A DNA stretch of 64,000 nt from Ottelia alismoides (GCA_037367405.1 JAZKJV010000603.1:558001-622000); one strand, 5' to 3'; counted from the first letter of the stretch, positions 53,405 through 64,000 are shown. Notes: generated from the letters alone by a model not told the origin. Numbers and translations: made by a program.

Positions 53405-55409
53405 CTTCGGGAATAGAAATGAAGGGCGAAAAGTCATTTTAGATTTTGTAACAGCTTATGATCTTTTTATAGCAAACACTCTCTTCAAGAAAAGGGAAAA
53501 GCATTTAATTACTTATAGGAGTGGTTTGACTGGAACACAAATAGATTACTTTGTGTTGAAGAGAAGAAATCGGTTGTGTTGCAAAGACTGCAAAGTAATA
53601 CCAAGAGAGAATTTGACCACCAACATCGCTTGTTAGTCATCGATGTGCAAATAAAAGGGTTGGTAAAGAAAAGGAGGGTTTCCAAGATCATTATAACTAG
53701 ACGGTAGAATTTTCAATTGAATCAATCAAGCTTCAGGGAGAAGGTTTTCGAAGACTTATCTTGGGATTGTAACGAAAGTGCAAACGAGATGTGGGACGCG
53801 GTAGCATCTTGTATCTGAAGGGTAGCCAAAGAGATGTTAGGTGAGTTAAAGGGAGGAGTTCCAGGACAAAAGGAGGCTTGGTGGTGGAGTGGAGGGGTGC
53901 AAGAGAAGCTTAAAATTAAAAGAGCGTGCTTTAAAGCTATGTCTAACGATAGAATAGAGGAAACTGTCACAAACTACAGAATAGAGAAGAATGAAGAAAA
54001 AAAGGTTGTAAGCGAAGCTAAGTCAAAAACTTATGAAGTTTTGCACAAAAATATCGACTCTAAAGAGGGACAGAAGGATATATTCCGGTTGGTTAAAGCA
54101 AGAGAAAGAAAGACCAAAGACCTTTCTCACGTGAGATGCATTACGAATGAGGAAGGTCACATGCTTGCTACTCAGAAGGATATAGAGACTAAATGGAAGC
54201 AGTACTTCCATAAGCTTTTCATTGGGGAAGGAAATAGAGATCACTTCGAGATATCTAGCTAGTAGTAAAAGTTACTTGAATTGTGCAAGTTATAGACGAA
54301 TACAAGGAAGTGAGAAGGCTTTGAAGGTTATGAGACCTGGGAAAGGTGTACGACCTGATGACATTCTTATAGAAGTTTGGAGAGTTTTAGGTGAGCGTGG
54401 GTTGACTTGGCTTACAAATGTATTCAATGTTATTTGGCGAAGCAAGAAAATGCTTGAAAATTGGAGGAGAAGCATCGTGGTACCTCTTTATAAGAACAAA
54501 GGAGACATTCAAATTTGTTCAAATTACAGAGGTATCAAGCCGATGAGTCACACTATGAAAATTTAGGAATGTGTCATCAAAAGAAGGTTGAGGCAAGTTT
54601 CCAAAGTAAAAGAAAACCAATTCAGATTCATGCCAATTCGCTCAACTATTGAAGATATTCACTTGTTGAGGAGAACAATGGAAATTTATAGAGCTAAAAG
54701 GAAGAACATCCATATGATTTTTATCGATTTGGAGAAGGCTTATGATTCTGTCTCACGTGAGATATTGTGGAGAATTTTGGAGAAGAGACATGTACCTATC
54801 CTATACATTAACCTCGTAAAAGATTAGTAAGATAGGGCTTCATCTTGTGTAAGGATACAAGCTGGGAAGACTGACTATTTTGGTATCAATATTGGTATGC
54901 ATCAAGGTTCAACTTTGACTCCATTCCTTTTTACTTTGATTGTGGACGAGTTGACAAGTCACATTCTGGATGAGATACATAGGTGTATGTTATTCGTTAA
55001 CGATATTGTGTTGATTGATGAGACTAGAGATAGAGTAAATGAGAAGCTTGAGGTCCGGAGACATCCATTGAGACTAAAGGATTCCATATAAGTAGGGCTA
55101 AGACTGAATATATGGAGTGAGCTTTTGATGGAAGCAATAGTGAAAGAATCGAGGTGAAGATTGGTGACGATTACATTCAGAAGAGAGATTCTTTTAGATA
55201 CTTGTGGTCTATTTTGCAACATGATGGGGAAATTGATGGAAATGCTACAAGTAGAATAAAGAAATATTGGCTAAAGTGGAGAGGAGCCTCTATTGCTCTC
55301 TGTGATAAGAAAATTCCTTTAAAAATCAAAGGAAAGATTTACAAAGCAACTATGAGACCTTCTATGCTTTATGGATCTAAATGTTGGCATGTGAACCATA
55401 GACATGTGC

Positions 55410-55815
55410 CATTGTTGTAAAAGTCCCCCGACCGGCCCGACTAGTAGGTCCGACTAGTCTAGTCGGTGGGGTGGCCGATCGAGTATTGACTAATTCCGAC
55501 TAGGGCGACTATTTGATTGATTTTTGGTTGAAGATACCGTATTTTTTCTTTTTTAAAGCAAACTTATTCTAATATGCTTAATATTTTATTTAAATTCAAT
55601 TACTTCTTTTCTTTCATTACGATAATAAAAATATATATAAATCTTTGTAAACATATAAGAATATATGTATAAAAATGATTTATATATTTAAAATAATTAA
55701 CAAAATTGAAAATCAATTAAAGCCCGACCAAATCCGATTAGTCGTTCGACTGCCGATTAATCCTTAGTCAGTGACCCAACCGACCGAGTACCGGCTACCA
55801 ATTTTTGCAATCTTG
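55410..55815. mobile_element. hAT-like element with CCGACTAG subterminal repeats
   Basis: 406 bp flanked by perfect 8-bp duplication ACATGTGC (55402-55409, 55816-55823). Ends CATTGTTGTAAAAGTC and, inverted, CAAGATTGCAAAAATTGG. CCGACTAGT/GACCG motifs at both ends. The AT-rich core resembles the element at 56629-57053. Confidence 0.9.
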
Positions 55816-56204
55816 ACATGTGCGAAGAATGGCATTAGCAAAAATGAAAATGCTAAGGTGGATGTGTAGACACACATGTAAAGATCGGATTCGGAATGAT
55901 ACCATCAAAAGGAAAGTCAGTGTAGCTCCGATCGAGAATAAGATTCGAGAAAATCTCTTAAGGTGGTTTGGCCATTTGCAAAGGAGGTCAACTGATGCAC
56001 CGACGAGGAGATGCGAGTTTTGGGATATTGGGTCGGCTAAGAAAGGGCGAGGAAGGCCCAATGGAATGAGACTATATGAAGGGATCTTAGTTTTTTGGAT
56101 CTAAGCCTGAGAATGACCCAAGATAGATCTGAATGGAGGCAAAGAATCCATATAGCCGACCCTACTTAATGTGGGAAAAGGCTTTGTTGTTATCGTTGTA
56201 TCTC

Positions 56205-56545
56205 TTCTTCAAAGAGATCCCTCCAGTCTTTAATGTTATCAAGTTGGGACACTACCTCTTACACCTTACACCTCTATTCATCCCAATTCACATGAAGCTC
56301 ACTCTTTTAGACTACGAGCAGTTTATGTAACCCACCAAACTTTTGTACAACCCCCCTCATAGTCGACCCATCCACAAGTTGTGAGCCAACGATCCTACCA
56401 CCATGACCCCAATTCATCCTCCGATAGCTACCATCTCTCGAATCGAAAAACATATTGTGATCGATCACCATCGCTCGACTCCCAATATAGGGGTGTGTGA
56501 TGCGAGTGTGATCTCGAAAGCAAGCAAACAAACATCATAGGAAAC
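56205..56545. repeat. Fourth copy of the 300-bp tandem repeat
   Basis: Shares CATGAAGCTCACTCTT, CATAGTCGACCC and AAGCAAACAAACAT words with 50591-51545. Displaced from the array by the RTE LINE. Confidence 0.8.
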
Positions 56546-57480
56546 ATCTCCATAAAGTCAAGTGACGTAAGGAAATGGTCCAAGCGAGATCTAGATGCAT
56601 TGTTTCACCATGTCTGCCTATCGTCAATTATTGTTACAATATTCAGCCAAATGGACCAAATATTTGAGCGAATATTCTTATTATGTGGGGTAACCGAATA
56701 GAATATTGCTATTCGAACAATATTCAACCCAACCCAAATGCCAGATACTCGGCCGAAGATTCGGCTGACTATTGCAATAGACTGCTCATTTTTTTCAAAG
56801 GTTCCCATTTAACTCAACATTACCACAAATGTTAAAGTTCCATTTGTGTAACTTGTTAATTGGTACTTTTATCTTGGTTTCTTATTGATTGATTACCATG
56901 TATGTATAAATTTATAAGAATATATATTAATATAATTGTTATATCTAAAATAATTAATAAATGTATAATCAAATAATTCTGAATAATCTCCTGAATATTC
57001 TTTATACAGTGACCCCTTCGACTGAACATCAAATACCGACTTTCATAACACTGTCGTTGAAGCATCCAACACCTTCAATGCCAACTTCACGATGAAGAAA
57101 GAGAAAGCACCATACTTGAGGTCATGTCCACCCCTCACTCTAGGCTGGTCTACAAGAAGCAGAGTAACATTAAAGTCACTACCTATGATCCAAGGCAGAG
57201 TCGAAAAAGCAACCTGAGCCCGACATGATCTTAGAGCTCTTCACACTTGATTGCTCCCAATAGAATTGTATACCAAAGGAAACCATGGATGTAGCATCGC
57301 TCGTCGCTCAATCTATGATGATCTTCACAAACTTGGATCACATCACCTCCACCAGCCTAAACATGTTACTATTCCACACTAACACCCTCTCCCCCACCCC
57401 CGCCGTACTTCTTACCACATCAAGTGATCTTATATCAATCATTCAAGAACAAATATCTAACCTATGCAAGCTGAATTCCA
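56546..57480 (-). pseudogene. L1 LINE endonuclease domain, antisense
   Basis: Minus strand at about 57060-57215: WIIGSDFNVTLLLVDQPRVR (L1 endonuclease 'W..GDFN' motif, Gly changed to Ser), then GAFSFFIVKLALKVLDA. After the nested element (left): RSRLDHFLTSLDFMEMFP. This is the usual C-terminal part of plant L1 endonucleases, collinear with 50222-50590 and 40990-42554. Confidence 0.72.
56629..57053. mobile_element. hAT-like element with CGAATATT subterminal repeats
   Basis: 425 bp in the L1 endonuclease. Ends TATTGTTACAATATTC and, inverted, CAGTGTTATGAAAGTC. Candidate duplication TCGTCAAT / TCGTTGAA (56621-56628, 57054-57061; 5 of 8, uncertain). The core word ATAAGAATATAT and the order of AT-rich motifs match 55410-55815. 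Confidence 0.65.
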
Positions 57481-59400
57481 ACCACTAATCTTCTTCTCTT
57501 GCACATGCAATATCAACCTACAACACCCTCTTCACAAAGCTGCCCATACCTCTATATCCCAACTGATGAAATTTATTTTGCAATTGAATGGCACTCCCCA
57601 ACAATCTAGGCCCCTACAAAAATAACCACGTGAGCATGCATTTCTACTCTGCATCATGGCCCTCCTTTACCATGCCATATCAAACTACATTTCCCATAGC
57701 CATTCCGCTCCCTTGACACCATGTAAGGTAACTTTAGGTAGAGATATCCAAGAATCATCCCCCTTCACTTGCTCAAACCACCCCACCACATATAGCTTTC
57801 TTCTTTTGAGGGAGGACACAAGAAGATGTTCTGACGAGAGCCTTGACTTGAGAATTCAGAGCTCCCCTCCACTACCAACCGCCTTCACCTACTACCATGT
57901 AAGGCCTCCAAGCTCGTTATCGCTACCTTTATTGAGTGGTATAAACCCGTATAGATCCCCTACAATGCACCTTTAATCTTTCCATTAGCTCCCTCAGATG
58001 ATTACTCTACCATATGCATCACCATCAGAATGTCATGGCTGATTCATAACATTGGTCCATATTTATGCTCAAAGCAGAGAGAGTCCACTCCTTCCACTCC
58101 AACACCAACGTCAGGGCGGTGCTACTAAAGCTACTGCAGGACATGGGCTTCACCAAAGCAGAGGAGCTCACATCAACTCGATCCGGGTGAAAAGGCTCAA
58201 AATTCATGCCTAGGTTAAACTCAAAATTCAAAACCAATCTACATCAGATCTCCATGATGCAAGATATGCCTATAGTGGGTCTTACAGCTAAGGCCAACAC
58301 AGCCTTAAGGAAAGAGACCAAACTCTAACCCTGAATTCGGAGATGACTCCCTACATTCTCTGCCCCATTGCAAGTAAAGACTTCAAAAATTTATGGGGTG
58401 ACCGTACCTCAATCTTCATCATTTGTTATTGGTGTTTTGCTTTCATTGTTGTTGGATCGTAGAGATGGTCGCCATTGTCAGGAATGAGCTCAAGACCAAC
58501 CACAAAGGACATATAATCCACATGATAGATCAATGTCGATGGCACTCACCTCAGAGTCCATGTCATCACCATCAAACCTCCATCAACTCGTCTATTTTCT
58601 AGCCACTCCTCAATGCTGCATCTACTTCTCCAATTAAAGTCATTGTCATATGTATTGACACCAAGGCTTGGCATTCCTTTGATAGAGACTAAGCAACGAG
58701 GATCCAGGGTCATAGCCCCATTCTAAAAGGAGGGTCGTTGCCACCTCACCGCTACAAGGAAAAGCCCATCGCCATCATAAAGAAGCAATATTATCTCTTC
58801 CTTCTTTATGCCTTCCACATAAAACAAGGAGTCCCCCAACTAGACTCCATCCTCTACACAGATGCCCCTCTCGCTAAATGCAAAAGGTCCACCACCACAT
58901 GGATGTCCTCCAATGATCCCCCTCACCAACAAACCCTCTTAAAGGGGTCATGGGTCGACCTAATAGGGTCCTTCGATTCCACCCTCCACGATTTTGACTC
59001 GCATTCTTCCCCTCTGGAAGTTGGGTAAACGACATTGGGAACAAATTGCATTCTCCGTGATGCATCTCCACAGAAGATGGCGCAGCTCTTACACATGTAG
59101 AACCAAATCCAGCTACCGCCGTGAGGAGGCCCACCAACAGGTCACTGCAACCGTCACATGGACCTTTGCCACCATTCCTCATCGAAATAGGTTATCATAG
59201 GATTCCCGGAGCCTTCCTCCACAGATGCCTCCTTTTCCTTTTCCATGCTTTGCTGCTAACTCTCACCAATGCTATCATGGCCCTACCTTCCCTTTCGATC
59301 ACTCGCTCACTCAACTTCACACCCTGCTCTCTTGCCTCTCCATTTTCCCCTATCAATCCCCAAATATCTCTATATTATAATCCATTAAATCATTGAGTCA
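57481..59400 (-). other. Probable L1 5' half (endonuclease start and ORF1), not resolved
   Basis: Moderately GC-rich, with scattered minus- and plus-strand frames of 65-106 codons, none with a firm domain. Its position upstream of the antisense endonuclease and its composition fit L1 ORF1 and the 5' end of ORF2. I cannot name motifs that prove it. Confidence 0.35.
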
Positions 59401-59798
59401 CATAAAACGCTCTGTGACCTTATGTCAATACGATCATTTCTCAAGTTGAACATTTGGCCACTAATTGACCATATCAAAATTCTGCAGTGAGCAAGTTGAG
59501 ACAATGCACTAATATTAGCCTCCATTCATATACTTTATGCATTTTAAAAGAGAAATAAAAGGATGCCTCAATGCATGTAGTTCTTTTTTAAAAAGAAAAG
59601 TAAATAACAAAAAGAAAAAACATAATTGTGAAACAAGAAATAACCTTATAAAATGACATTATAGATATCCGAGAAAAAACTTAGAATGTTCTAAAATTTA
59701 ATATAACTGAAAATAATATTTATTTCTAACCCGATATTACTAATAAAAGGATAGAAAGCCTCCATCTCATTGATAATGGCAATTGTTCTTTTTGTATT
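59401..59798. other. AT-rich sequence, nothing recognised
   Basis: About 400 bp between the L1 region and the Copia-4 LTR. No coding or repeat motif seen. Confidence 0.5.
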
Positions 59799-59939
59799 TG
59801 TTGAGAAAAAGATCAAAATCTATATTCCAAAGAATACTAAGATTCTCTTATATAGGAGAACCTCATGGGTAAATTACATAAGATGGAAGAATAAATATAA
59901 ACTGTGAAAACAGTATATAGACATAACAATATCTCTACA
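59799..59939 (-). repeat. Copia-4 3' LTR
   Basis: 141 bp. Minus strand TGTAGAGATATTGTTATG...TTTTTCTCAACA, with TATATAGGAGA-type TATA segment. Adjacent polypurine complement ATCCCCCTTAAGATGG. Confidence 0.82.
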
Positions 59940-59946
59940 ATCCCCC

Positions 59947-60995
59947 TTAAGATGGAGCATAGATGTCAATCATGCTCGGCTTGGATGTACACTTCTGAAA
60001 GGATCCTCTAAGTAAGGTCTTGGTGAAAATGTATGCAGTTTGTTCCCCTAAGCTTACATGGGAAGTAGGAATAAAGCATTTCTGAATCATGTACAGTGTA
60101 TAGTGGCAATTTACTTCAATATGTTTAATTCTCTCATGAAAGGCATGATTATTTACAATGAATAAGGCTACATGATTATCATATTGTAATTGCATAAGTG
60201 GCACATCAATTGGAGATCACCATACAGAAATTCATTTTTGACATCAAGTTGAAATAAAGGTCAATCACATACTAGTGCTACAGCAAGGAGAACTTGAAGT
60301 GTGGAGTGGCGAGCAACCACGGACAATGTGTCCAAATAGTCCACCCCATAGGTTTGAGTGAACCCACGTGCATCTAATATGGTCGTGTAACGATCAATAC
60401 TTCCATCGACGCGGTGCTTGACAGTAAACACCCACTTGTAATAGACAATAGATGCCTCAGTAGGAGCAGGGACCAAGCTCCAGGTGTCACGTGACTGTAG
60501 CGCGATCAACTCCTCTTCCATGGCAAGATGCCACCTAATATCTCTCAAGGCCTCCTGGTAAGTCCATGGAATCTCCACAGTAGATAGACCAACTGCAAAC
60601 TTCCTGATATCCCACGCCAGGCGATCAGAAAAAACATGGGAAGTGAGAGGATATGATGCACACGTACGTTTTTGTTTCCGAAGTGCAATAGGCATATCCA
60701 GGTCATTGGGGATCTCCTCAATCTGTATGTCACCCCTGCAAAGGTTCCTACTCAGACACATCTCCAGATCCATCAATAGAAACAATGTATTCAGAACAAA
60801 CCTGAGGCGTGCTAGATTACAAGCGAGGACCATGAGCAGAAGCCGGTCAACGAGCATAGAAACATGGCAAGGGTGGAACAAGGGAAGTGGGTGGTGGTGG
60901 TGGTGGTACAAGAGGAGGTGGTGGAGGTGGAGCAATAGGCGCAGCAGGAGATGGTGATGGGCATGTAGAAGGAGATGGTATGTAGACCTCATCAT
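59947..60995 (-). pseudogene. Copia-4 RT/RNase H with large internal deletion
   Basis: Minus strand: N-terminal RT (RKQKRTCASYPLTSHVFSDR, EALRDIRWHLAMEEELIALQ, TWSLVPAPTEASIVYYKWVF, GVDYLDTLSVVARHSTLQVL, FQLDVKNEFLYGDLQ) joined at about 60207 to late RNase H (MPLMQLQYDN, FIVNNHAFHERIKHIEVNC, TKTLLRGSFQKCTSKPSMID). By comparison with Copia-3 roughly 900 bp, including YVDD, are missing. Confidence 0.85.
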
Positions 60996-60999
60996 CTGA

Positions 61000-61880
61000 A
61001 TCAGATGAAGTCAATCTATCTCATGTAGGAGAAAAATACATCACCTAACTCAAAAAATGAGACACCAGCACTAACATAATATTTCATGCACAATGGATCA
61101 TAGCACCTATATTCCTTTTGTGTCCTGGGGTACCCAACAAAAACACATTTGATAGCTCTAGGAGAGAGCTTGTCAAGACCAAGGACAACGGGTGTATAAA
61201 GACAAGTGAGCCAAAAAAACGAGTGAGTGATAACAAATCCTTCTCGAGAAAGGCAAGTGAGAAAGGAACTTTCTCACCCGATATAGACAAGGGCATGCGA
61301 CTCACAAGATAACAAGCAGTATGAACCGCATCACCCCAGAACGAATGTGGAGCACGAGTCTGAATTAGAAGGGTTCGAGTAACATCAAGTAAGTGGTGGT
61401 GCTTACGTTCTACAATACCATTTTGTTGAGACGTGTAGGCACATGATGTTTGATGAACAATACCATGAGATGAGAAGAACTGTGAGAGTGCAAGAGTATA
61501 AAATTCCAATGCACTATCAGTTCGCACAAATTTGACTGTAGAGGAAAATATATTCTTTACTTCATTGTTAAAAGATTTTATCACATTTCCAATCTTAGGT
61601 TTATTTTTTTAATAAGAAAACTCAAGAAAAAGAGAGAAATCATCTACAGCCACTAGATAAAATATGTCCCTGGTAATCGGGTACACAACTCGAACCCCAA
61701 ATGTATACATAAATCAACTCAAAAAGAGAGCTACTACTCTGACCCTGATGACTAGGAAAAGCAGACTGGTGGTGCTTTCCTAATTGACATGTCTCGCACT
61801 GGAAGGATGATTGAGGTGAGATATGAGGAAGAACGTAACACATCTTCAGAATAGGAAGGTGACCAACACGCAGGTGTCAC
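61000..61880 (-). pseudogene. Copia-4 integrase
   Basis: The minus-strand frame 61084-61584 reads FVRTDSALEFYTLALSQFFS, YTSQQNGIVERKHHHLLDVT, GEKVPFSLAFLEKD. 61640-61843 gives CETCQLGKHHQSAFPSHQG of the GAG-pre-integrase zinc-finger region. The catalytic Asp of the R-T-D motif is present. Frameshifts at both ends. Confidence 0.85.
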
Positions 61881-61897
61881 ATAAATGGAGAGATTGA

Positions 61898-62942
61898 GGG
61901 AGGCGGCAGGGGTTGACTTCGCTTCTGCTTTTCGTGGGGGTATCCAGGGGCACCTCTCATCTTTTTGGCGTGGGGTGGTGGACGCCCTAAACCGCAGTAG
62001 ACTATTATTTGCTCCTAAGCTCGGTGATGGAAATTCGTTTCGCTTTTGGGAGGATGATTGAACTGGGAGGGGTGCCCTAAGGACCCTATACCCCCGGTTG
62101 TTCGCTATGGTGATCGACAAGGACGTCACGGTGGCTTCTTGCTGGGATGGTGGCTGTTGGTGCCCTTCAATTACCGATAATTTATCGGACCAGCGGCTGC
62201 AAGAGTTCATCTCTCTCATGACTGTTCTCGCCGACGCTCCCAGGCCTTCTATCGGTCGTGATCATTTGGTTTGGAAGGATGGCCCGTTCTCTACCCGTAA
62301 GGCGTACCGGGCTCTTATTCCAAACTATATCGGGGATGATGCTACCTTCTTGCAGGATTGCAGATTCTTGTGGGGTCTCAAGCTCCCCGAGCGCATCGGC
62401 ATATTCCTTTGGTTATTACGGCGTGGCTGATTGTTAACTCGTGACCGCTGTGCTACTATGTTTCCCAATGCCTCGCCCAACTGTGGCCTTTGTGGCCTGG
62501 AGACGGAAAATATTGACCACTTATTCTTTCATTGTGGCTGTGTTTGTGCCCTGTGGGATGACTTGGGCTGGCTTAACCTGTCCTCCTTTGCCTCGTGCTG
62601 CGATAGCTTGATCAACGCTAGGGGCCGCCCTCGGGAGGTTTTGTTGGAGCCAATTGCGCGGCTATGGAGCATTTGGCTGGGAAGGAACGAAGCTCTTTTC
62701 GCTCGGCAGCGGTTCTACTTGGAGAATATTCGTATTTCGGCCTCGGGGTTCCTTCTTGATTGGTCCTCTAGCTAGTATGAAGCTTTTGTAACGGGGGGTA
62801 CCTCGTCTTGGAAACAATCCGCATTTTGTATTTTGGTTGCATGTTTGTCCCTTCTCTCTTATAAGTATTTCTCTTTCTTTCTTTTTAATGCATTGGGGCG
62901 AGCACCGTTGAGTGCGTCCCCCTTTTTTGAGCCTCAAAAAAA
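61898..62942 (+). mobile_element. 5'-truncated L1-type LINE insertion
   Basis: 1045 bp flanked by a perfect 17-bp target duplication ATAAATGGAGAGATTGA (61881-61897, 62943-62959), ending in a short poly(A). It holds only the end of ORF2 and a 3' UTR. Direct duplications of this length plus poly(A) are diagnostic of target-primed reverse transcription, and 5' truncation is typical. Confidence 0.95.
61990..62775 (+). pseudogene. LINE ORF2 C-terminus with zf-RVT domain
   Basis: Reads LGDGNSFRFWEDD, VWKDGPFSTRKAYRALIPN, LWGLKLPERIGIFLWLLRRG, LLTRDRCATMFPNASPNCGL, CGLETENIDHLFFHCGC: the zinc-binding zf-RVT domain with its C-x2-C and H-x3-H/C ligands, ending at a TAG (62773-62775). Only two in-frame TGA codons interrupt it (about 62057-62059, probably from Trp, and 62428-62430, probably from Arg). 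Both are C-to-T or G-to-A changes, so the insertion is fairly young. Confidence 0.85.
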
Positions 62943-62959
62943 ATAAATGGAGAGATTGA

Positions 62960-64000
62960 TCGTGTAGGATAAGAAAATACATCAGCATATGGAGTATGGA
63001 CCATTCGATAGAGGTCGCTTTGCTCACGGCCATAACCAATCACCCTGCCTGCAAGAATGTCCTGAAATACAAGGAAACATGGATCAAAAATAGCACGAAA
63101 ATGTAAATCTTTCGTAATCTGACTAATAGACAATAAATTCATAGAAAAATCAGGAGCATGAAATACATTCTATAAATGCATTGAAGGCATCAAATTGATC
63201 TCCCCATGTCCTGCAACTGGAGAATGAGCCACATCAGCTATGATAATTGATCTGTCATGGGGAACCTGTTTGTATTCAGCAAACTGACTCATGTCTCCAC
63301 ACATGTGATGGGACGCCCCAGAATCCATAATCCATTCTGTAATATATGTTCTATGACAATTGGTAAGAGCATAGATGCTACTTGAGGTATTGGCAGAAGT
63401 AGAGGTTGTAACATCTAAATGACCTCCTGATGTAGGTGGAGAAGCATTAGAACCAGCAGGGGGCATAATCTCTTGTAATCGGGCCACAAAGTCATCAAAC
63501 ATTTGATCAGATGTAGGAGCAACGGGGGGCTCAGCCTACTCAGCTACACAGGTAGATGTGGGAAAGCCATGCTTAGAGTAGCATGTATCCTCCAAGTGAC
63601 CTAGACGGTGGCAATATGTGCATGGCTGACGAATACGACCTCCTTTACCACGAGGTCCACGACCACGAAACTGAAATCAGCATCCCCTAACGCGGGAGGC
63701 GGGCCATCGCAGAAGAGGTCTGACTAGAGATAAACGATGGGACTATGATCCTGTTGAGTCTTCGATAAGCCTCCTCCACAGGGAGGAATAGTAGCATCTG
63801 CAAGTATCTGTGATAGAGCAGCATCATACTCTAGATCAAGTGTTGCTAGAAATACGCCAACCATGGTGGCGTTCATGTATGTCATATGCTACTCAGGGGT
63901 AGCGGCAAGAGGTATAAAACTGTGGAACTTCTCGAACATGCCGCGAAGAGATGTGTATAGAGAATGAAGAGGCCGTTCATTTTGTTTGACAATGAAAATG
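62960..64000 (-). pseudogene. Copia-4 GAG-pre-integrase, protease and gag (partial)
   Basis: The minus-strand 62885-63142 frame reads NLLSISQITKDLHFRAIFDP up to the LINE. 63170-63502 has the protease motif TEWIMDSGASHHMCGD. 63500-64000 holds the gag tail (a GRGPRGKGG-type basic stretch, knuckle residues CTYCHRLGHLEDTC-like) with a frameshift near 63680. Continues beyond the window. Confidence 0.82.

Larger units (their letters stand above)
52110..56104 (+). pseudogene. RTE LINE polyprotein (endonuclease, RT), degraded
   Basis: Endonuclease: GSWNIGTLTGKSMEI, LQEIKWVGEKAREIV, GFKLWYSCRDKVRNSIGVVV, NIISVYAPQIGLDERIKQAF, LNGHMGKDA. Resumes after the nested element: GRKVILDFVTAYDLFIANTL, TGTQIDYFVLKRRNR. 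Linker: AWWWSGGVQEKLKIKRACF, KDIFRLVKARERKTKDLS. RT: YKNKGDIQICSNYRGIKPMS, FIDLEKAYDSVSREILWRIL, MHQGSTLTPFLFTLIVDEL; the FADD box reads FVND (54993-55004). C-terminus: RMALAKMKMLRWMC, LRWFGHLQRRS, KKGRGRP. Several frameshifts and stops; inactive. Confidence 0.85.
51555..56205 (+). mobile_element. RTE-type LINE, nearly full length, with nested hAT-like elements
   Basis: 5' leader (51555-52110, including CCAAGCCCGGGTAAATTGAG), endonuclease, RT and a C-terminal domain in one order on the plus strand. The 3' end GGCTTTGTTGTTATCGTTG is typical of plant RTE elements, which end in short TTG-type repeats. It separates the third and fourth copies of the 300-bp repeat. Nested: 52587-53404 and 55410-55815. 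Confidence 0.8.
59799..64000 (-). mobile_element. Copia-4: antisense Ty1/copia, continues past the window
   Basis: 3' LTR 59799-59939 with antisense purine tract at 59940-59955. The minus strand then carries RNase H, RT, integrase, protease and gag in Copia order. A LINE is inserted at 61898-62942. Same family as Copia-1 to -3 (shared LTR termini and protein motifs). The 5' LTR lies outside. Confidence 0.88.

Noticed and set aside
52237..56104. Host gene with endonuclease/RT domains
   Set aside because: The order and motifs (endonuclease, RT, RWFGH tail, TTG-type 3' end) are those of an RTE LINE, with many frameshifts.

Overview
This is nuclear DNA of a flowering plant, probably a monocot (plant-type chromovirus, Copia, RTE and L1 elements, hAT elements, a Pack-MULE, and a GC-rich captured plant gene). 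Almost the whole window is transposable-element debris piled up by repeated nested insertion. The only clear host-gene material is exons of an SLC35F5/EamA-like membrane transporter on the minus strand: a first coding exon at 19468-19548 and three consecutive internal exons at 40110-40690. A run of exactly 100 N (30395-30494) marks an assembly gap between them.

Left part (1-18600): a decayed Ty3/gypsy chromovirus, plus strand. Its 5' LTR is split by a dead hAT element (150-5480, TSD AATAGTAG), which itself contains a 1156-bp non-autonomous hAT (2382-3537, TSD GATGAGAC). Remnants of gag, protease, RT, RNase H and integrase run from about 6640 to 10680. An antisense Copia element (Copia-1, 10690-17106) then interrupts the integrase tail. 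The chromodomain and 3' LTR resume at 17110. Copia-1 carries three younger insertions: a 227-bp hAT-like element, a 217-bp solo LTR with TSD AGAGA, and a second copy of the GAGGCG-type hAT.

Middle (18600-30394): transporter exon 1 and its 5' region, a row of four fold-back MITEs separated by (TA)n tracts (20520-21884), AT-rich repeat-built segments, a GGCCC-rich hAT element (24777-25621, TSD TTCACATC), and Copia fragments.

After the gap (30495-40690): a GC-rich block and a probable LTR, then a truncated antisense Copia (Copia-2, about 31876-37295). A third GAGGCG hAT is inserted in its protease, and inside that hAT sits a 1.77-kb Pack-MULE (33490-35255). The MULE carries a captured exon of a plant ankyrin/CCCH tandem-zinc-finger (RR-TZF) gene as a stop-free chimeric reading frame. 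Then come another hAT remnant, another Copia fragment, and the internal transporter exons.

Right part (about 40990-64000): a long, collinear but shattered antisense L1 LINE (about 41000-59400). It is interrupted by a complete Copia (Copia-3, 42555-50221, TSD CCATA), an RTE-type LINE (about 51555-56205) and two related hAT-like elements. Copia-3 itself contains a gag-pol-less LTR element with its two LTRs in inverted orientation, yet flanked by a perfect TSD (45984-48707). The window ends inside another antisense Copia (Copia-4), which contains a 5'-truncated LINE with a 17-bp TSD.

No tRNA, rRNA, CRISPR or bacterial feature was seen. Protein-level calls rest on motifs read by eye. Nested boundaries given with TSDs are exact; other boundaries are approximate.
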